A DNA stretch of 64,000 nt from Marvania coccoides (GCA_963854735.1 OY978099.1:806001-870000), one strand, 5' to 3'. Shown: positions 45,638 through 58,468, counted from the stretch's first letter. The notes: generated from the sequence alone by a model not told the origin. Made by a program: numbers and translations.

Positions 45638-47416
45638 TTAGTTTTCTTCCATCCCGATCCGCATCAGCTCAGCGTGCACCGCCGACAGCGAGCGTCGCTT
45701 CGTTTCCACCATGTACTTGGCGCAAAACAGCGCTGCGCCCGTGCAAAACGCAGCGTACACCGCGTAGCTGCCACCCAGTCCCAGCAAGCGCAGCATAGCA
45801 GGAAACGAGAGGCCCACCGCCAGGTTGCCGAACCAGTTCAGCGCAGTGCAGAGGCCCTGCGCTGGGCCCTTGATTGCGTCCGGCAGCACCTCTGGAAGGT
45901 ATACCCAGGGCACGGGGCCGCAGCCGAGAGCGAAGAAGACGGTGTAGCCGAGGATGCTGAGCATTGCCAGGCGGGCCGCCGCCGCAGCAGAAACTAAAAA
46001 GAAAGGAAGGAGAAAGAATGACAAAGAACGAGGTGTCAAATTTCACCCGTTAGGCTACTGTGACAACAAGGTCAGATTGGTGTGTGCGAAAACATGAAGA
46101 ATATGAATGGAAATTAAGGAACAAAACAGTTGAGCAACCGAAATGTAACTCACTGGGCAGCAAAAGGAACGCCGCCATGGCGGCCAGGCATCCCGCCATC
46201 CCCGCAAAGCTCCACGTCAGCAGGCTCTTGCGCCCAGCTCGGTCCATCAGCCCAGCTGCCACAATCGTTGTTGCCATGTTGATGCACCCCATCGCCAGAT
46301 TCGCCAGAATGGGGGAGCTCACCCCTGCGGCACGAAACACGTCCGAACCGTACAAAATCACGGTGTTTATGCCGCCAAACTGCTGCAGCAGGGGCAGCCC
46401 CGCGGCCAGCAGCATGACGCGGCGGTAGCGCGGCAGCAGCAGCGTGGCGAATTTGCTGCTCTTGGGCTGCGTGGTGCTGTCTGCGACGGACGGGGTGTAT
46501 TGATGCTGCTGGCTGTGGGTGTCGAGGAGGGGCGCGGCGTCTTCTGTGCTGGCGGCAGTAGCTGTGCCGGTCTCGGTGGCCTCTTCTGCTGCGAAATCGA
46601 TACCTAGGGTGCCGTGCAGGGCGCGGTACGAGCGCGAAGCCTGCGGTACAATTCATGCCAAGCTTGGGTGATAAGCACAAAGAAAAACAGCTTTACGAAG
46701 AAGAAAGTAGGAAGTGATGTATGTCTAGAACAACATTTTAACCTTTATTGAAGGGGAAACAAATTAATGGGGCGACAGACCTGCAGGTGGAGACCCGACC
46801 AGAGCAGCCACACAGGGGTCTCGGGGCACACCGCCATGCCCGCAGCCTGTGCCACCGCCGGCACCACGCCCGCTGCAAACATCACCCGCCACCACGGCAG
46901 TGCTGTTCCAAACAAGGTCACGCTCTTTTCCGGGTCCGCTTCGTAGGCCCAGCCCAGACCAAAGGCCACGCAGATCCCCGCGTTGATGAAGAGCTGGTTG
47001 AGGGTGCCGAGGAGGCCTCGAACCGGGGTCGGTGCAATTTCTGAAAGGTAGCGAGGCACAAAGAGGCTGGCAGCGCCGGTGCCGACGCCGCACAGCAGCC
47101 TGCCGCAGAGGAGCGCGGGGAGGGAAGGGGCCCAGGCGCAGAGGATGCTGCCGAGAGCGAAGGGCAGCGTGTTGAGCACAGTCGCCTTTTTGGGACCCAG
47201 GCGGTCGGCAAGGGAGCCAGCGCCGAGAGCTCCGACCAGGGCGCCGACAAGGACGGTGCTGACGACGACGCTGGCGTAGGAGGCGGGGATGGCCAGCGTG
47301 GCACTGACCTGGTGGAGCGAGGTATTCAGCACGGCGATTTGGTATCCAAACTGGACAGAGCCCAGCAGCGCCATGGCGGTGGAAAAGTAGAGGAGTAACG
47401 GGTACGATCGCGTCAT
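45638..47416 (-). CDS. MFS sugar porter
   Basis: Three exons (47416-46781, 46640-46154, 45993-45638) give 492 residues with twelve expected membrane segments. Sugar-porter marks are present: FGYQIAVLN in TM1, ADRLGPKKA between TM2 and TM3, FVPRYLSEIAP after TM4, the PETPVWLL motif before the central loop, LQQFGGINTVILYGSDVF in TM7, DRAGRKSLL between TM8 and TM9, GPVPWVYLPEVLP in TM10, and ETKRRSL at the C-terminus. The central loop is long and Gln/Thr/Ser-rich. Such carriers move hexoses by facilitated diffusion or H+ symport. It starts directly at the first membrane segment, with no plastid presequence, so plasma membrane or vacuole is more likely than plastid. Confidence 0.92.
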
Positions 47417-47685
47417 TTTTGACGGCGGTTTCCGGGTTCCGGCCGTTTTGAGAAGTGATCAAAATTTTAAAACTCGCGTCCTACTATCTGCAGGCATACG
47501 TGCCTGATCTGAATGGGACGGACCTTGATTGTCGTTGATTAATTTTATTAATTTTTTTTAGAGCAAGGAGCCTGCAAATAATAAATCACTCTTCTTTTAT
47601 TTCATTTTTTTTCCGACATGCCCACGCCTATTTTAAATTTTATAAAACTAGTGTTTCCATAATTGCTTAACTATTCTTCTTTGAA
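47417..47685. promoter_or_regulatory. Shared upstream interval of the sugar porter (-) and UFC1 (+)
   Basis: 269 bp between divergent starts, very AT-rich at 47530-47660, with a TATA-like attttataaaac at about 47636-47648, 40 bp before the UFC1 ATG. Confidence 0.45.
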
Positions 47686-48562
47686 ATGGCAGAATCGTGG
47701 GATCCCAACACGCGTGCAACAGTTCAAAAAATCCCACTGTTGACAGTCAGAGCAGGGCCCAGAGAAAAAGATGACTGGGAAAAGCGGTTGAAGGAGGTAT
47801 GTCAAAGGCATACAGAGGAGGAGGATGCTAGCAGATGCGCGAGTATTCAGAAAAGGCTAACATTTTTCAATTTTGTTGCGCAGGAGCTGCAAGCTTTGAT
47901 CGCTTACATCCAAATTAACAAGGCATCGGACCTCGACTGGTTCACCATCAAGCCCAGCAACAAGGAGGGCACCCACTGGGAGGGCAAGTGCTGGTATGTC
48001 CACGAACTGATCAAGTACGAGTTCGACTTCCAGGCAAGTTATTTTGGAGGGGAGAGCGTCTTTTGCGTTTTCGAGTTGCTTGTAGAGAGTTTGCCAAGCG
48101 CCAGTCGTGCTGAAACGCCTCAAAAGCCCCCAATCGTTCTCAGCGCATCCCCGCTCACTACTTTTTCTTCTCCCTATCCGTCTCTTGCAGTTTGACATCC
48201 CTGCAACCTACCCCACCACCGCCCCTGAGATTGAACTCCCCGAGCTGGAGGGCAAAACCGCCAAGATGTACCGCGGCGGCAAAATCTGCCTCACCATCCA
48301 CTTCAAGCCGCTTTGGGCAAAAAACAGGTGAGAGAGGGAATCTGCCATGCTTCTTTTATTTAATTTTCATATTTAGATTGATTTCTTTCATCTGTCTAGC
48401 CTGTTTTCTCCTTTCAGTTTTTGTCCTGTTAAAGTACTTCCTAATTTTAAGTGCAGCCCTCACTTTGGCGTTGCCCATGCGCTGTGCTTGGGGCTGGCGC
48501 CGTGGCTGGCGGCTGAAGTCCCCTTCCTCGTGGAGTCGGGCGCTGTCCAGGCAAAGTCTTGA
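47686..48562 (+). CDS. UFC1: UFC1, E2-like UFM1-conjugating enzyme
   Basis: Four exons (47686-47796, 47884-48033, 48191-48327, 48457-48562) give 167 residues, the same as human UFC1. The sequence follows the family throughout: [20 protein letters not shown], then [40 protein letters not shown], and the active-site block [16 protein letters not shown] (Cys120). UFC1 takes UFM1 from UBA5 and hands it to the UFL1 ligase, which modifies ribosomes at the ER. The second intron has a GC donor (CAG|gcaagt at 48034). The end is uncertain: reading on gives AKS-stop at 48562, while a gcaaag donor at 48551 could instead join a further exon near 48640. Confidence 0.95.
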
Positions 48563-49536
48563 TTTTTTTTAATTTTTTTTTAGTTGCCATTATAAAAAAC
48601 GAACAAATTTGTTCAAACTTCAAATTTGTTTAGACAGATGCAACTCCTCAACCCCTGGGAGACCGAGCGGCGGCAGGATGGGACTGGGAATTGACAACTC
48701 ATCAAAATGTAACACATTGTATATTCCAGTGGTGACCTGCATTTATGCAATGGGACTACAGCGCGACTTTAGAGTCGGACACCGGAGGGATTTTCTCTCA
48801 ATGGGAGTTGAAGCCGTGCAGTCATTTTTCTTTTAGTATGAAATGGAAAGAAAACCTCGCCTTTGAGAGACTACGTCGTCAAGTTGATTAACTCCAAAAA
48901 TGCTGTAACGCATATTTATATACTAGTAGAGAGAGAGAGAGAGAGATCGCACCATCACGCACTCTTACTCAGTTGTTGAACTTCACACTTGAACCTGAGT
49001 GTTGGTTTTGACTTGGAATTACAGGGAGAAAATGCTTGATAGACAAGTGAGTGACCGCACACAGCAGTAGCAGCGAGCGAGAGCAAGAACAAAGCAATTA
49101 AGCATTTTTGGGGGCGCCCATGAAAGGAAGCAATGTGAAAAGAAAGGGACATGGTTTATATACTTGATTGCTCAAGAGAAAAGTGTCATGATGATGTGAA
49201 AAAGAAAAGTCAAAAGCCCGTGCTGTGCTGAGCGTCGCGTCCGTCAGCCAAGGTTTTGTTGTAAGTTGGTTGGTTAGTCACCATAACAGAAAAGAAAGTC
49301 AAAGAGGAAAACAAACACAAGAGGGATTAGGGGGGAAAGGCCGTCATCGTCGGGGTGATTGTTATGAAATTTCAAACTATTCTTATATTTTTATCTAAAT
49401 AGAAAGCACTTTTTTGGGAGAAAAACAGGAGGCTTCAGAAGAGGAGGGGAAAAAAGGGGGGGAGGAGGGAGGCTATAAATTTCAGCTCTCAAAGCCAAAT
49501 GCCGTATATGTCTGGACTATCTTATGATGTTGTTTT
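48563..49536. other. Convergent spacer with a (GA)n run
   Basis: 974 bp. A possible extra UFC1 exon lies near 48640 and TGTAA at 48709. A (GA)n run is at 48928-48946. From 49000 to 49480 the DNA is purine-rich and probably 3' UTR of the large SNF2 gene. No further gene seen. Confidence 0.4.
48928..48946. repeat. (GA)n microsatellite
   Basis: About nine GA units in the spacer between UFC1 and the SNF2 gene. Confidence 0.85.
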
Positions 49537-52500
49537 TCATTGCGATTTGGCGGGGCCTTCAGCGTCTGCCACTCTGCCGACAGGGCCTCCGGGGGTCTCC
49601 TGTCTGGGCGACCCCACCGTGCCCACCCCGGGGGAGCTCCGCATCCACCCACTCAAACTCGCCACTCTAGCTGTTGAGTCTGCCCCTGCGAGCGAGGTTT
49701 GCTGCTGCGCTGGAGACGCAGCCCTGGCTAGAGGAATTCCTGCACCCAGGCTGATCTCCTGGGTAGGGGCGGCTGCGGAATCCTCCGGAGCGCCGCCGCC
49801 GCCGGCAGTGTCTGCCGGCCCGGCAGCATCGCCGTCGGGAGGTATGAGATCGTCCAGCCCTCCGTCTGAGTCTTCCATCAGCGAGGCCACCAGGGAGGTG
49901 GAGCGAGGTGCCGCTGCGGCGGGGGACACTGCAAGCTCGTCGGCTGCTGGGACAGCGGTGGCTGGCCGGGGGGTATCGACATCCTTCCCTGCTTCCGGTG
50001 CAGCAGCAGGTGCAGGCGCTGCCGCGTCTGGCATATCTTGGTCTTGCTGCGGTGGCGAGGCGGGTGCGGCGGCAGCGGCGGCGGGTGCGGCTTCGGCAGT
50101 GGCGCCTTCTGCCGCGCTCTCCTGCTGCGCTACGGGGTTGAACATTTGGCGCGGCATCTGGGCGGGCGCTCCCCCTTGCTGGGTAGACGCAGCGAGGTGC
50201 TGGGCCAGCATTTGACGCTGCATGGTGAAGGGGACCATACCTGGCTGGGCGCCAGGGGCAGACAGCTTGGCCAGCGGAGCCAATCCCTGTTAAACAATCG
50301 AAAATAGGGAAGAAAGCGAGTGAGTGGAGCATGAACAAAGTGGTGTGCGCCTTGGGGGGAGAGGTGCGTGCAACTTACAGGCTGCTGCTGCTGGCCGTTG
50401 GCGGTTGCTGCTGGCACAACTGTGGTGGCAGGCATGGGCGCTGCTCCTGGCGCTGCAGCACCGGCTGCAGCTCCGCCCTGCTGCTGCACAGCCTTGGCCT
50501 GCTGCGCCTGCTGGTAGGCTGCTGCGTGTTGCGCTTGCGCCAGCGCGTGCATCATGGCCACGTGGTCCATGCCAGGAGGCGCCTGCCCGCCAGCAGCCTT
50601 GGCGATGCCCTCAAGCTGCTCCATTTGCGCCTTTAAATCGGCTTCCGACAGCCCACCACCCAGAAGGTGCAGCGGGAGGTGCCCGTGCTGGTGCACCGCT
50701 GCGGCCGCGGCGGCCACCGCCGCGTGATGCTGCGCCATTGTGGCGGGGTTGGGCTTGCCACCGGCCGCCGCCGCCTGCTGCTGATGCTGCGCGGCGGCCA
50801 CCGCCGCCAGATTGGCCTGCATGTGCAGCAGCTGCGACGCCATGGAGTGGCTCAGCATGCTCATGGGGTTGGCAGCGGAGGCTGAAGTGGCAGCGCCGTC
50901 CCCCGGCGACGGCGGATTTCCGCCCGCCTGCTGCGCGCGCTGCGCTGCAGCCACCGCGGCTGCCGCGGCCTGCTGCTGCTGCGTCAGGTATGCCACCAGC
51001 GCGTCGAAGCGCGCCATCAGCACGTTCCGCTGCTGGCTGTATGCGGTGTTGGCCTGGTCGATGGCAGACTGGGCCTTCGCCCGCACCCGCTCCATGAACC
51101 GCTGGTACTCCTCCTGGATGTTCTTCACGCGGATGTTCTGCACCCGGTCCAACAGCGCCACCTGCTCCTGCAGCGCCCGCAGGTTCCGGCTGAGCGTTTC
51201 CATCTCCGCGCTGCCGCCAGCCGCCGCCACGCCGGCCCCGTCCGCGCCCAGCACGCCCAACAGGTTCAGACTGGTCACCTCCAGGGGCCCTGCCGCCATG
51301 GCTGCGGCGGTGAGGTCCGCCCGCAAAATGGCGTTGAGCTTTGCCGCGAATCCGTCCAAATCGGACATCGCAGTCATCAAGCCGGCGGTGGGGTGACGGC
51401 CGCGGGTCCGAGGGGAGCGCTCGTACCCCCCTGCGTCTTCGTCGCCGTCCAGCGCGCCGGCGGCCTGCAGCGCCTGCATCCGCATGTAGGTCTCGCGGTA
51501 GTTGTTGACCGAAGCAATGATGTACTCAAATACCTGCAAGGAGGGGCAGGGAGGTGAAGGCTCAGAATCAGCGAAAGACCATACGGATGAAAGAAGTCTT
51601 TGTTCATCAATCATTTCGGGAGAAATTCGATGCGTTGCCCTACCTGCTCCAGCGCAGCGGTCTCCTGGCCGTAGCGCGCCGCCAGCGCGGGCAGTCCGTA
51701 GCGCTCTCCCAGGGGGTGCTGTCCAAGGTAGGCTGCCACCGCTGCCACCGCTACCAGTGTGTACTCCTGGAAGTCAGAGGGAACCTCCTCTGCTGGGCGC
51801 ATCACCAACAGAATCTGGGCGCACTGCGGGACGTTCCAAAAATCAAAGAGAAAAAGAGAGTTGGGTCAGAAAACGAAGGCAATAGAGGCACAAAAACACA
51901 AACCGCTACAAAACCCCATTAAAACACACTTCCAAATAATCGCAATAAAACACACTGTTTAAGAAAGAACAGCCTATGTACCACCTTCAACTTGAAGAAA
52001 TTCAAATACTGTCTAAACTGTCTTATCGTACCTGGTGCGCCAGGTCTACCACCGCTCTGGGCAATTCCAGCTCTTTGCCGACCTCATCCAGGCGGTCAAA
52101 TGCGTTGCGAGCGATCATGGCCTCGGGGGTCGAAGGATCGGCGATGGCGTTCATCACCGCCGTCTGCCGGTTCCACTCCGCCACGTACTCAGCCGCCTCG
52201 GGCGTCAGAGCGGCGGCATGGAGGCCACCAGCCTGATCGCCCCGTCGCCGCCGCTTGCGCAGGTAAGGGTCATCAAACTCGCCAGCACGGCGAGGCGGGA
52301 GGTCCTCATCGTCTTCGTGGCGTCGCCGGGTGCCGCGGCCGCGACCCCGCCCTCGTCCTCGCCCTCGCCGCCGCCCCCAGCCGTCTTCTTCGTCTTCGTA
52401 CGACGGTCCAGCGGCCAGGGAAGACCCGCGCCGTCCCAGCGCGTTGCCGTGCTCGTCCTCCTCCTCCTCCTCTTCGTCATCCCCCATGCTGCCTTCGCCG

Positions 52501-55500
52501 TGCACAGCGGTGCCGAGCTCGCGCAGCAGCGCTTGCCACGAGGCTCCCAGCAGCGAGGTCCAGAACCGGGCGGCCTCCGCGGCGGCTTCCGCACGGGAGG
52601 GGCCTTCAGGGTCGGCGCCAGTGTCCTCGGCGTCGCCTTCAATGCACTGCTCCTCCTCGGCGCCTTGGTCGTCGTCGCCGCCTTCCTCAGCGAACTCTCC
52701 CGACTGAGAGCGCAAGGAAGAGAGGTCCACGACCAACGCAGAGTCCAGGCCAGGGGCCAGCAGGCACGGGGCAGCGGCCTGCTCAGCTCCAGCGGCGGCA
52801 GCAGCGGAGTCGTCTGCAGCGGCAGGTTTTTGCTCCTTCGCGTGCTCCGCCAGCGCTTCCACGGGGTCGGTCTCTAGCAGCTGCTCCACGAACGCCTCGT
52901 CGGGGCCAGGCACACCTGCAGGCTCTTCAGCTGCGGCAGCGGGAGTCCCCTCCGGCGCAGCTATGGCTGGTTCTGGCGCTGCCTCGCCAGCTCCCGCCGC
53001 AGGCTTGTCCTCATCCATGGCCTCCACTGGCTGCTGCGCTGCGCCTTCCTCTGCAGGCTTTTCAGCCGCGCCTTCCTCCTTCACAGCCACATCGGTTGCC
53101 GCGGCCGGCTTGGCCGGCTCTCCAGCCTCAAACAGCCGCTGCGCGCCGTACTGCAGCACCTCCTCGAACACCTTGGCGCCCGCGGAGTACGCCCGGCCAT
53201 GGCTCTGCCGCAGCGCCCTCTCTAACCCCTCCATGCGCTCCGACAGCGCCAGCAGTCTTTCTTCCAGGGTACCTCTGCAGTACAGGCGGTACACCCGCAG
53301 CGCGTCCGGCTGCTTCCCCACCCGTAACGCGTGCGACAGCGATGCCAGGTCAGCGTTCACGCTCCAGTCGGAGTCAAAAAAGATGACTGTGTCGATGCTC
53401 GGCAGGTCAGTGCCCAGACCGCACGCTTTGGGGTGCATGAGGAAGGTGAATGCGGTGGCGTCAGTGGCGTTAAACGCCTCCACGGCCGCGCGGCGGTCTG
53501 CGGAAGGGTAAGACAGGTCCACCCTCACGCTGCTGCCGGCGCCAAAGCGAGACGAAACGCAGGCCTCCAACATGCCCAGCACGCGGGAGGAGTGCGCGAA
53601 CAGCAGCACCCGCCGCCCCTCGCCGTGCAGCCGCCGCAGCATCGCGTCCAGCAGCGCCAGCTTGGCGCTGCCGGCCAGCACAGCGCCGAGGTCGCCTCCG
53701 GCTGCCAACTCCGCTGCCGCGCCCGCAGGCGCGCCGCCAGGGCCTTCCCCACCTTCTGGCGCGGAGGGGCGGCCGGAGGGGGACGGCGCTGTGGCCAGGG
53801 AGGGGTGGGCACACGCCCGCCGCAGTTCCCCTGCCACATTCTTCAGCTGTGCTGCCCTATACCCCGAGAACCTGCTGGGCTTGGGGTCCGCCAGCAGCTC
53901 AAACGTGCGCGTCAGCACCAGTTTGTAGGCTGCCACCTGCGCGGGAGTGAGATCCACGGCGGTTCTGACCTCGGCCGGCGGGGCCACGGGGGGGCCCGCC
54001 ACCGAGCGTAGTCTCCGCAGCGTGTCGGGGTCGCACAGCGCGCGCAGGGCGGTAGCTTGCGCTGCCTCGTCGGCGGCGTCCACCCCGCCAGGCAGGTCCG
54101 CCAGGGACTGGTATTGTGGGCGCAAGAAAGCCACCCTGGACATCAGGTCCTCTACGCCGCCCACAGGGGCGGGCCCAGTCAGCAGCACGCGGTACCGCGC
54201 GGCGATGTCGGTCATGGCAGCGTGCGCCTTGGTCAGCGTCGTGCGCACCCTGCTGCGCTCATCCAGCACCAAAACTTCCCACGTCACGGCTTTCAGGTCA
54301 GCGGCGTCGGCAGCAAAGGCCTCGTGGGAGGTGATGAGGACGTCAGGCTTGGGGATGCGCTCGGGCAGCACGGAGGCATGGATGCCACGCCCCCCCAGCG
54401 AGCTGGGCTTCAGCCAGAGCTCGTTATCGTGGACGACAGTTCTTGCTGCCACGCTGCCTTGATACACCACCACGTTGACGCCCTTTGCGCCCAGCCACCG
54501 CGCGCACTCGCCCTCCCAGAAGGACAGCGCCGCCGCGGGGGCCACCACCAGCGCGGGTCCCAGCGCGGAAAAGTCTGAGCGCAGCGTCGCCAAAAACGCC
54601 AGCAGCGTGGCGGTCTTGCCCAGCCCCGCCTCGTCCGCCAGCACCGCGTTGTTGCCCTCGCTCCACTGCGCCCGCAGCCAGGAGACCGCCTCCAGCTGAT
54701 GCGGATACAGCGTCCCTCCGGCGGCAACGCTCTCTGGCGTTTCTTCCACCGGCTCAAGGCTGCCCCGGGCGGCGATGCGCGCGGAAGCGGCCTCCTCCGT
54801 GACCTCAGGCACGGTGCGCCGCAGCGCCGCTGCCTGGCGCTCCCACAGCTCCCTTGCCAGCGCCACGCACTCGGGCTGCTGCAAAAATGGCTCCGCCTCC
54901 GCCTCCCAGGTGGCTTGATCGTAGCCCAACTCCTTCCACTTGGCGAGGACCTCCCACCCAGGATTGTGGGGGGCTGCGCGCCGCGCCACAAGCCTCTCCG
55001 GCTGGCTCCAGGCGGGGTTGGCGAGGTTGACCCGGGGGTCGGCGGGGGTGCAGCCGTAGCGCTTTTTGAAGTTGAGCACCTTGCGCTTGGCAATCTGCAG
55101 CAGCGTGGACTCGGGCACCCACTCATTGTGGATGTGCGAACGGCCCACGTACTTGACCAGGAACTCGGGCTCCCTGGAAGAAAGAAAAATGAGAGAGAGG
55201 AGAGAGAGAGGCGTTAGTTTTTTTATTTGGGGGCTGGGGAAAAGAAGGAAAAATATAGCAATTTGAGGGAGAAATATGCCGAGATTAGGTAGCAACAATG
55301 GCAAGGAGAAAAAAATGGAGACTGAATGTAGCCAAATAAAAGTGGGAAAATAAATAAACGAATTAAAACGGGACTCACTTTTCGGCGGGGACGTCGACAG
55401 CTGGCGCGTCCGCAGCCGCCAGCAGCGCCGCCACGGCGTCCGCCTCCAGCCCATCCACATCCTCCTCTTCCTTGGGCTTCTTCTCATCAGCAGCGGGAGA

Positions 55501-57243
55501 GTCAATGTCCATGGCACCCGGCGCCGCCGCTGCTTCCCCAGAAGCAGCAACGGGGGTGGTCTCCATACCGGTGGCCTCGCCTTCCTCTTCTCCAGGCCAG
55601 CGCCAGCCTAGAATGGCCTCCACCACGATGCGATGACTGCCGCCTGCCGCCGCCTCAGCCCCCGCTGAGCTGCCTCCAGGCTCATAGTCTTCGTCGGAAG
55701 CGTCGTCATCCTCGAACCGACCCCAGCGGCCGCGCCCGCGCCCGCGGCGCCCGCCCCGGCCCTTGCCCCGCCGCCCACCGCGGCCGCCGCGACGGCCGCG
55801 CAGCGCCGGCGCTGGGGCCACAGTCTGCGGACCCCAGCCGCCTTCTGAGTCGCTCTCCGCCTCTGCCGTCGCCCGCGCAGCCGTCTCCACGTCGATGTTC
55901 TCCATGGCTCGGTTGGCGGCAGCAATGCAGCTGCGGAGGGTGTCGTCGGCCGGCTCCCCCTCCCCAGACCCAGATTTATCGCCAGACACAAACGCCTTGA
56001 GCGCGTCCGCAGGCAGCCACGCATACTCCGCCTCGTCGTCCGGCGAGGGGGGTCCCGTTTTTGGGGACGCCGGCTTCAGCGAGTGCAGCGCAGCTTCGAA
56101 GCCTTCCACGCCCGCGGGAGGCTCCCCGGGGATGCCCTTGGGGGTGAAAAACACCACCGGGATCTGGAACCGCACCGCTTCCGCACCTCCAGCAGGTAAA
56201 CCCACCTCTCGGGGCACCGCCCGCCGGCGGACCACTTTGCCCGGCCACCAGTCGTGTCCTTCCACTTTAGCCCACACAACCTTGCCAGGGGGGAAGCGCT
56301 CGCGCGGGGCAGCCCCCCCAGCCTCCTCCGCATCCTCGTCGTACGCGAACCCCATGCCCAGCAGCGCTTCTGCCGCCTCGTCTTGATCGCGGCCGGTGAA
56401 ACGCCCTGCTGCGCGCGGGGGGCGCCCAGGGACGCCCCGCGTGGGGGGCGGCTCGTAGTCGGACCCTCGCCGGCCGCGGCCGGTCTTGCTGGGCCCAGCG
56501 GCGCGGCCACGGCCCCGCCCCCGCCCCCTCCCCCACCGTCCGTTGGTCCTCTTGATGCGGCGGGCTCCCTCCTCGTAGTCGTCGTCATCGTACGCGGAAG
56601 GATCATCGTACGCTGCCGCGTACTCTTCCTTGGGCACCACGGGCTCCACGGCCGCGGCAGCGGCGGCGGCGGCGGCTGCCGCCGCTGCCGCAGCGGCCGC
56701 CACAGCTGCCCGCTCCGCAGCCTCCAGCTGGTCGGCTTGGTACTGTAGGATGGCGTCGATGTCGTCGTCTGACAGCTGCTGGGGCACGTCGCAGGTGGCG
56801 TGCGCGTCGTCCCATTCATTGTGCTCGCACGCCCAGTCGTCGGGAATTTGAGAGTCTTCCAGGGTGTAGGGCACCTTGCGCCACTTGAGGCACTTGCAGC
56901 ATTGGATCCACTTCTGCAGCTCCCGACCGAGGCGGTCCACGGCGGGGGCCAGCATGTCGGGCTTGACCTCAGGTGCGGCGGCAGCCTCGGGGTCCTCCTC
57001 GGCGTGGGCGGCCTCCTCGCTGCAATTTAAATAAACACAAATAAGAAATGGGGGTGGTTATGGGTGGAAAGGTGGTAACAGCGGGTTGAACAGGGGAATA
57101 GCGGGAAAATGGGGTGCAAAAGTGGGCAAAGATGGAGAGAAAGATGAAGACATCGCCACTCACGTCGCAAAGTCAGCCAGTGCTCCCAGGGCGTCGAGCG
57201 CGTCCATTTCCGCGTCTACTTCTTCTTTGGGCTCTCCTGACAT
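49537..57243 (-). CDS. CW - PWWP - chromodomain - SNF2-like chromatin protein with eroded helicase motifs
   Basis: Six exons (57243-57164, 57019-55379, 55173-52032, 51823-51644, 51533-50379, 50286-49537) give 2315 residues. Order: CW zinc finger (about 60-110, WIQCCKCLKWRKVPY ... WACEHNEWDD ... C), RG-rich basic patch, PWWP domain (about 268-340, FPPGKVVWAKVEGHDWWPGK), acidic/AT-hook-like linker, two chromodomain-like units (about 575-665), SNF2 ATPase halves (about 725-1230), then a coiled, Gln/Ala/Pro-rich tail of nearly 1000 residues. Walker A (ADEAGLGKT) is intact, but the DEAH box reads LDERSRVRT, motif III LLTGPAP, and motif VI SLSHALRVGKQ lacks the first arginine. CHD/PKL and plant MOM1 are the nearest types. 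Nuclear; activity doubtful. Confidence 0.9.
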
Positions 57244-58468
57244 GGTGCCGGACGAGTCTCAGGGCCCCATTCGACGGGCAAAAGAATCTGCGCAAGGGGA
57301 CAAGGATTTGTGAGAATGGGCGACATGGGTAAAGCGGGTGACACCGCAAGGTTATGGTCATCATTTTCAGAGGGAGAAGCACACTGATTTGGCAAGGGAT
57401 TTGGCCGAAAAACACGGAAAAATGATCGAATAAAGCCGATGTCAATTACCAAGCCTTCAAGCCCCGCGATGGCTAAAAATGAGTGTGCTATCAACCACAA
57501 CGGCAGATACGAAGCGTGGTTAGCATTCCGACGACAGTAGAAAACACTTGAAAATTGCTAAATCTTCGTCGCCCAGACACCCGGTGCGACTGGCGATGGA
57601 CGAACAAAACATTAACGACACAAGTTTGAACAACAGGAATGGGGCCGGGAAAGATGGTGCTCCACAAAGAGAACTGTGAGGGATAGACTAGACTCGGCGT
57701 GTGAGTCTGCTTCCTCCGCTGGAGATGGTGCTCACCTTTGATGTTCGAGAGAGCGTCGATAATTTTGAAATTATTTCAAGCGCGGTCAGCCCTTTCGCTG
57801 CTCACAGCAAGTTCTTGAATGAGAGGAGCAATTGAATAATTTCGTCGCAAATCTGTGTGCCTGGGCGCACAAGTTGTCGATGTTTAAATAAACGAGTAGT
57901 TTTCTAAACGAATGGATTTAAGATTGATAGTGAAATGCGATGAAATTTCTCTCTTAAATTTTTCTTCTTTCGGCAAGCAAGCAAGATTTTTGTCTCCAGA
58001 TCCAGCCTTTGCACGCCAATACGGCAACAGCACGATATATATGGCGTTATGGAAGCAGGCGGTGGCTCCCCGGAGAAAAACAAAACAAATTTCGAGTGTG
58101 GCGATCTTTTTTTTGCCGGTGTGGCAGCACGAGGGCTAAATGAAGGAGCAGACGAAAGAATATGAACAACGGGTACATCTTCATGCACATGGAACCAACC
58201 TCGCGAAGTGGGTATCGCTCAAGAGAGGTAGTTTGGAAGGAGTTGGCAGGCAGAGAGGTGGCAGGAATGCCTTCCCCATTCTCCCCTTGCAGGGTGGCCA
58301 GGCATCGTAACCGCGCCCCCCCCCCCCCCCCTTCCCCAACCCAGCCTTTGCCACCTGCTGCGACTCTTTAAACGAAGCTGTACCACCAAAATTCTGCTCG
58401 CCGTCACTTCTTCCCCCTATACCCTATGCCCCTCGCCACTTTGAATTAATCACAAGGAGTCTCACACC
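57244..58468. other. Long same-strand spacer upstream of the SNF2 gene
   Basis: 1225 bp, the longest noncoding stretch here. It holds the promoter and leader of the SNF2 gene and, at its right end, the 3' UTR of the phosphoesterase gene. A C-run lies at about 58315-58331. A 75-codon plus-strand frame (57912-58139) has no domain and is not called. Confidence 0.4.

Noticed and set aside
57912..58139. 75-codon plus-strand frame in the long spacer
   Set aside because: Short, no recognisable motif, no splice partner, and no poly(A) context.
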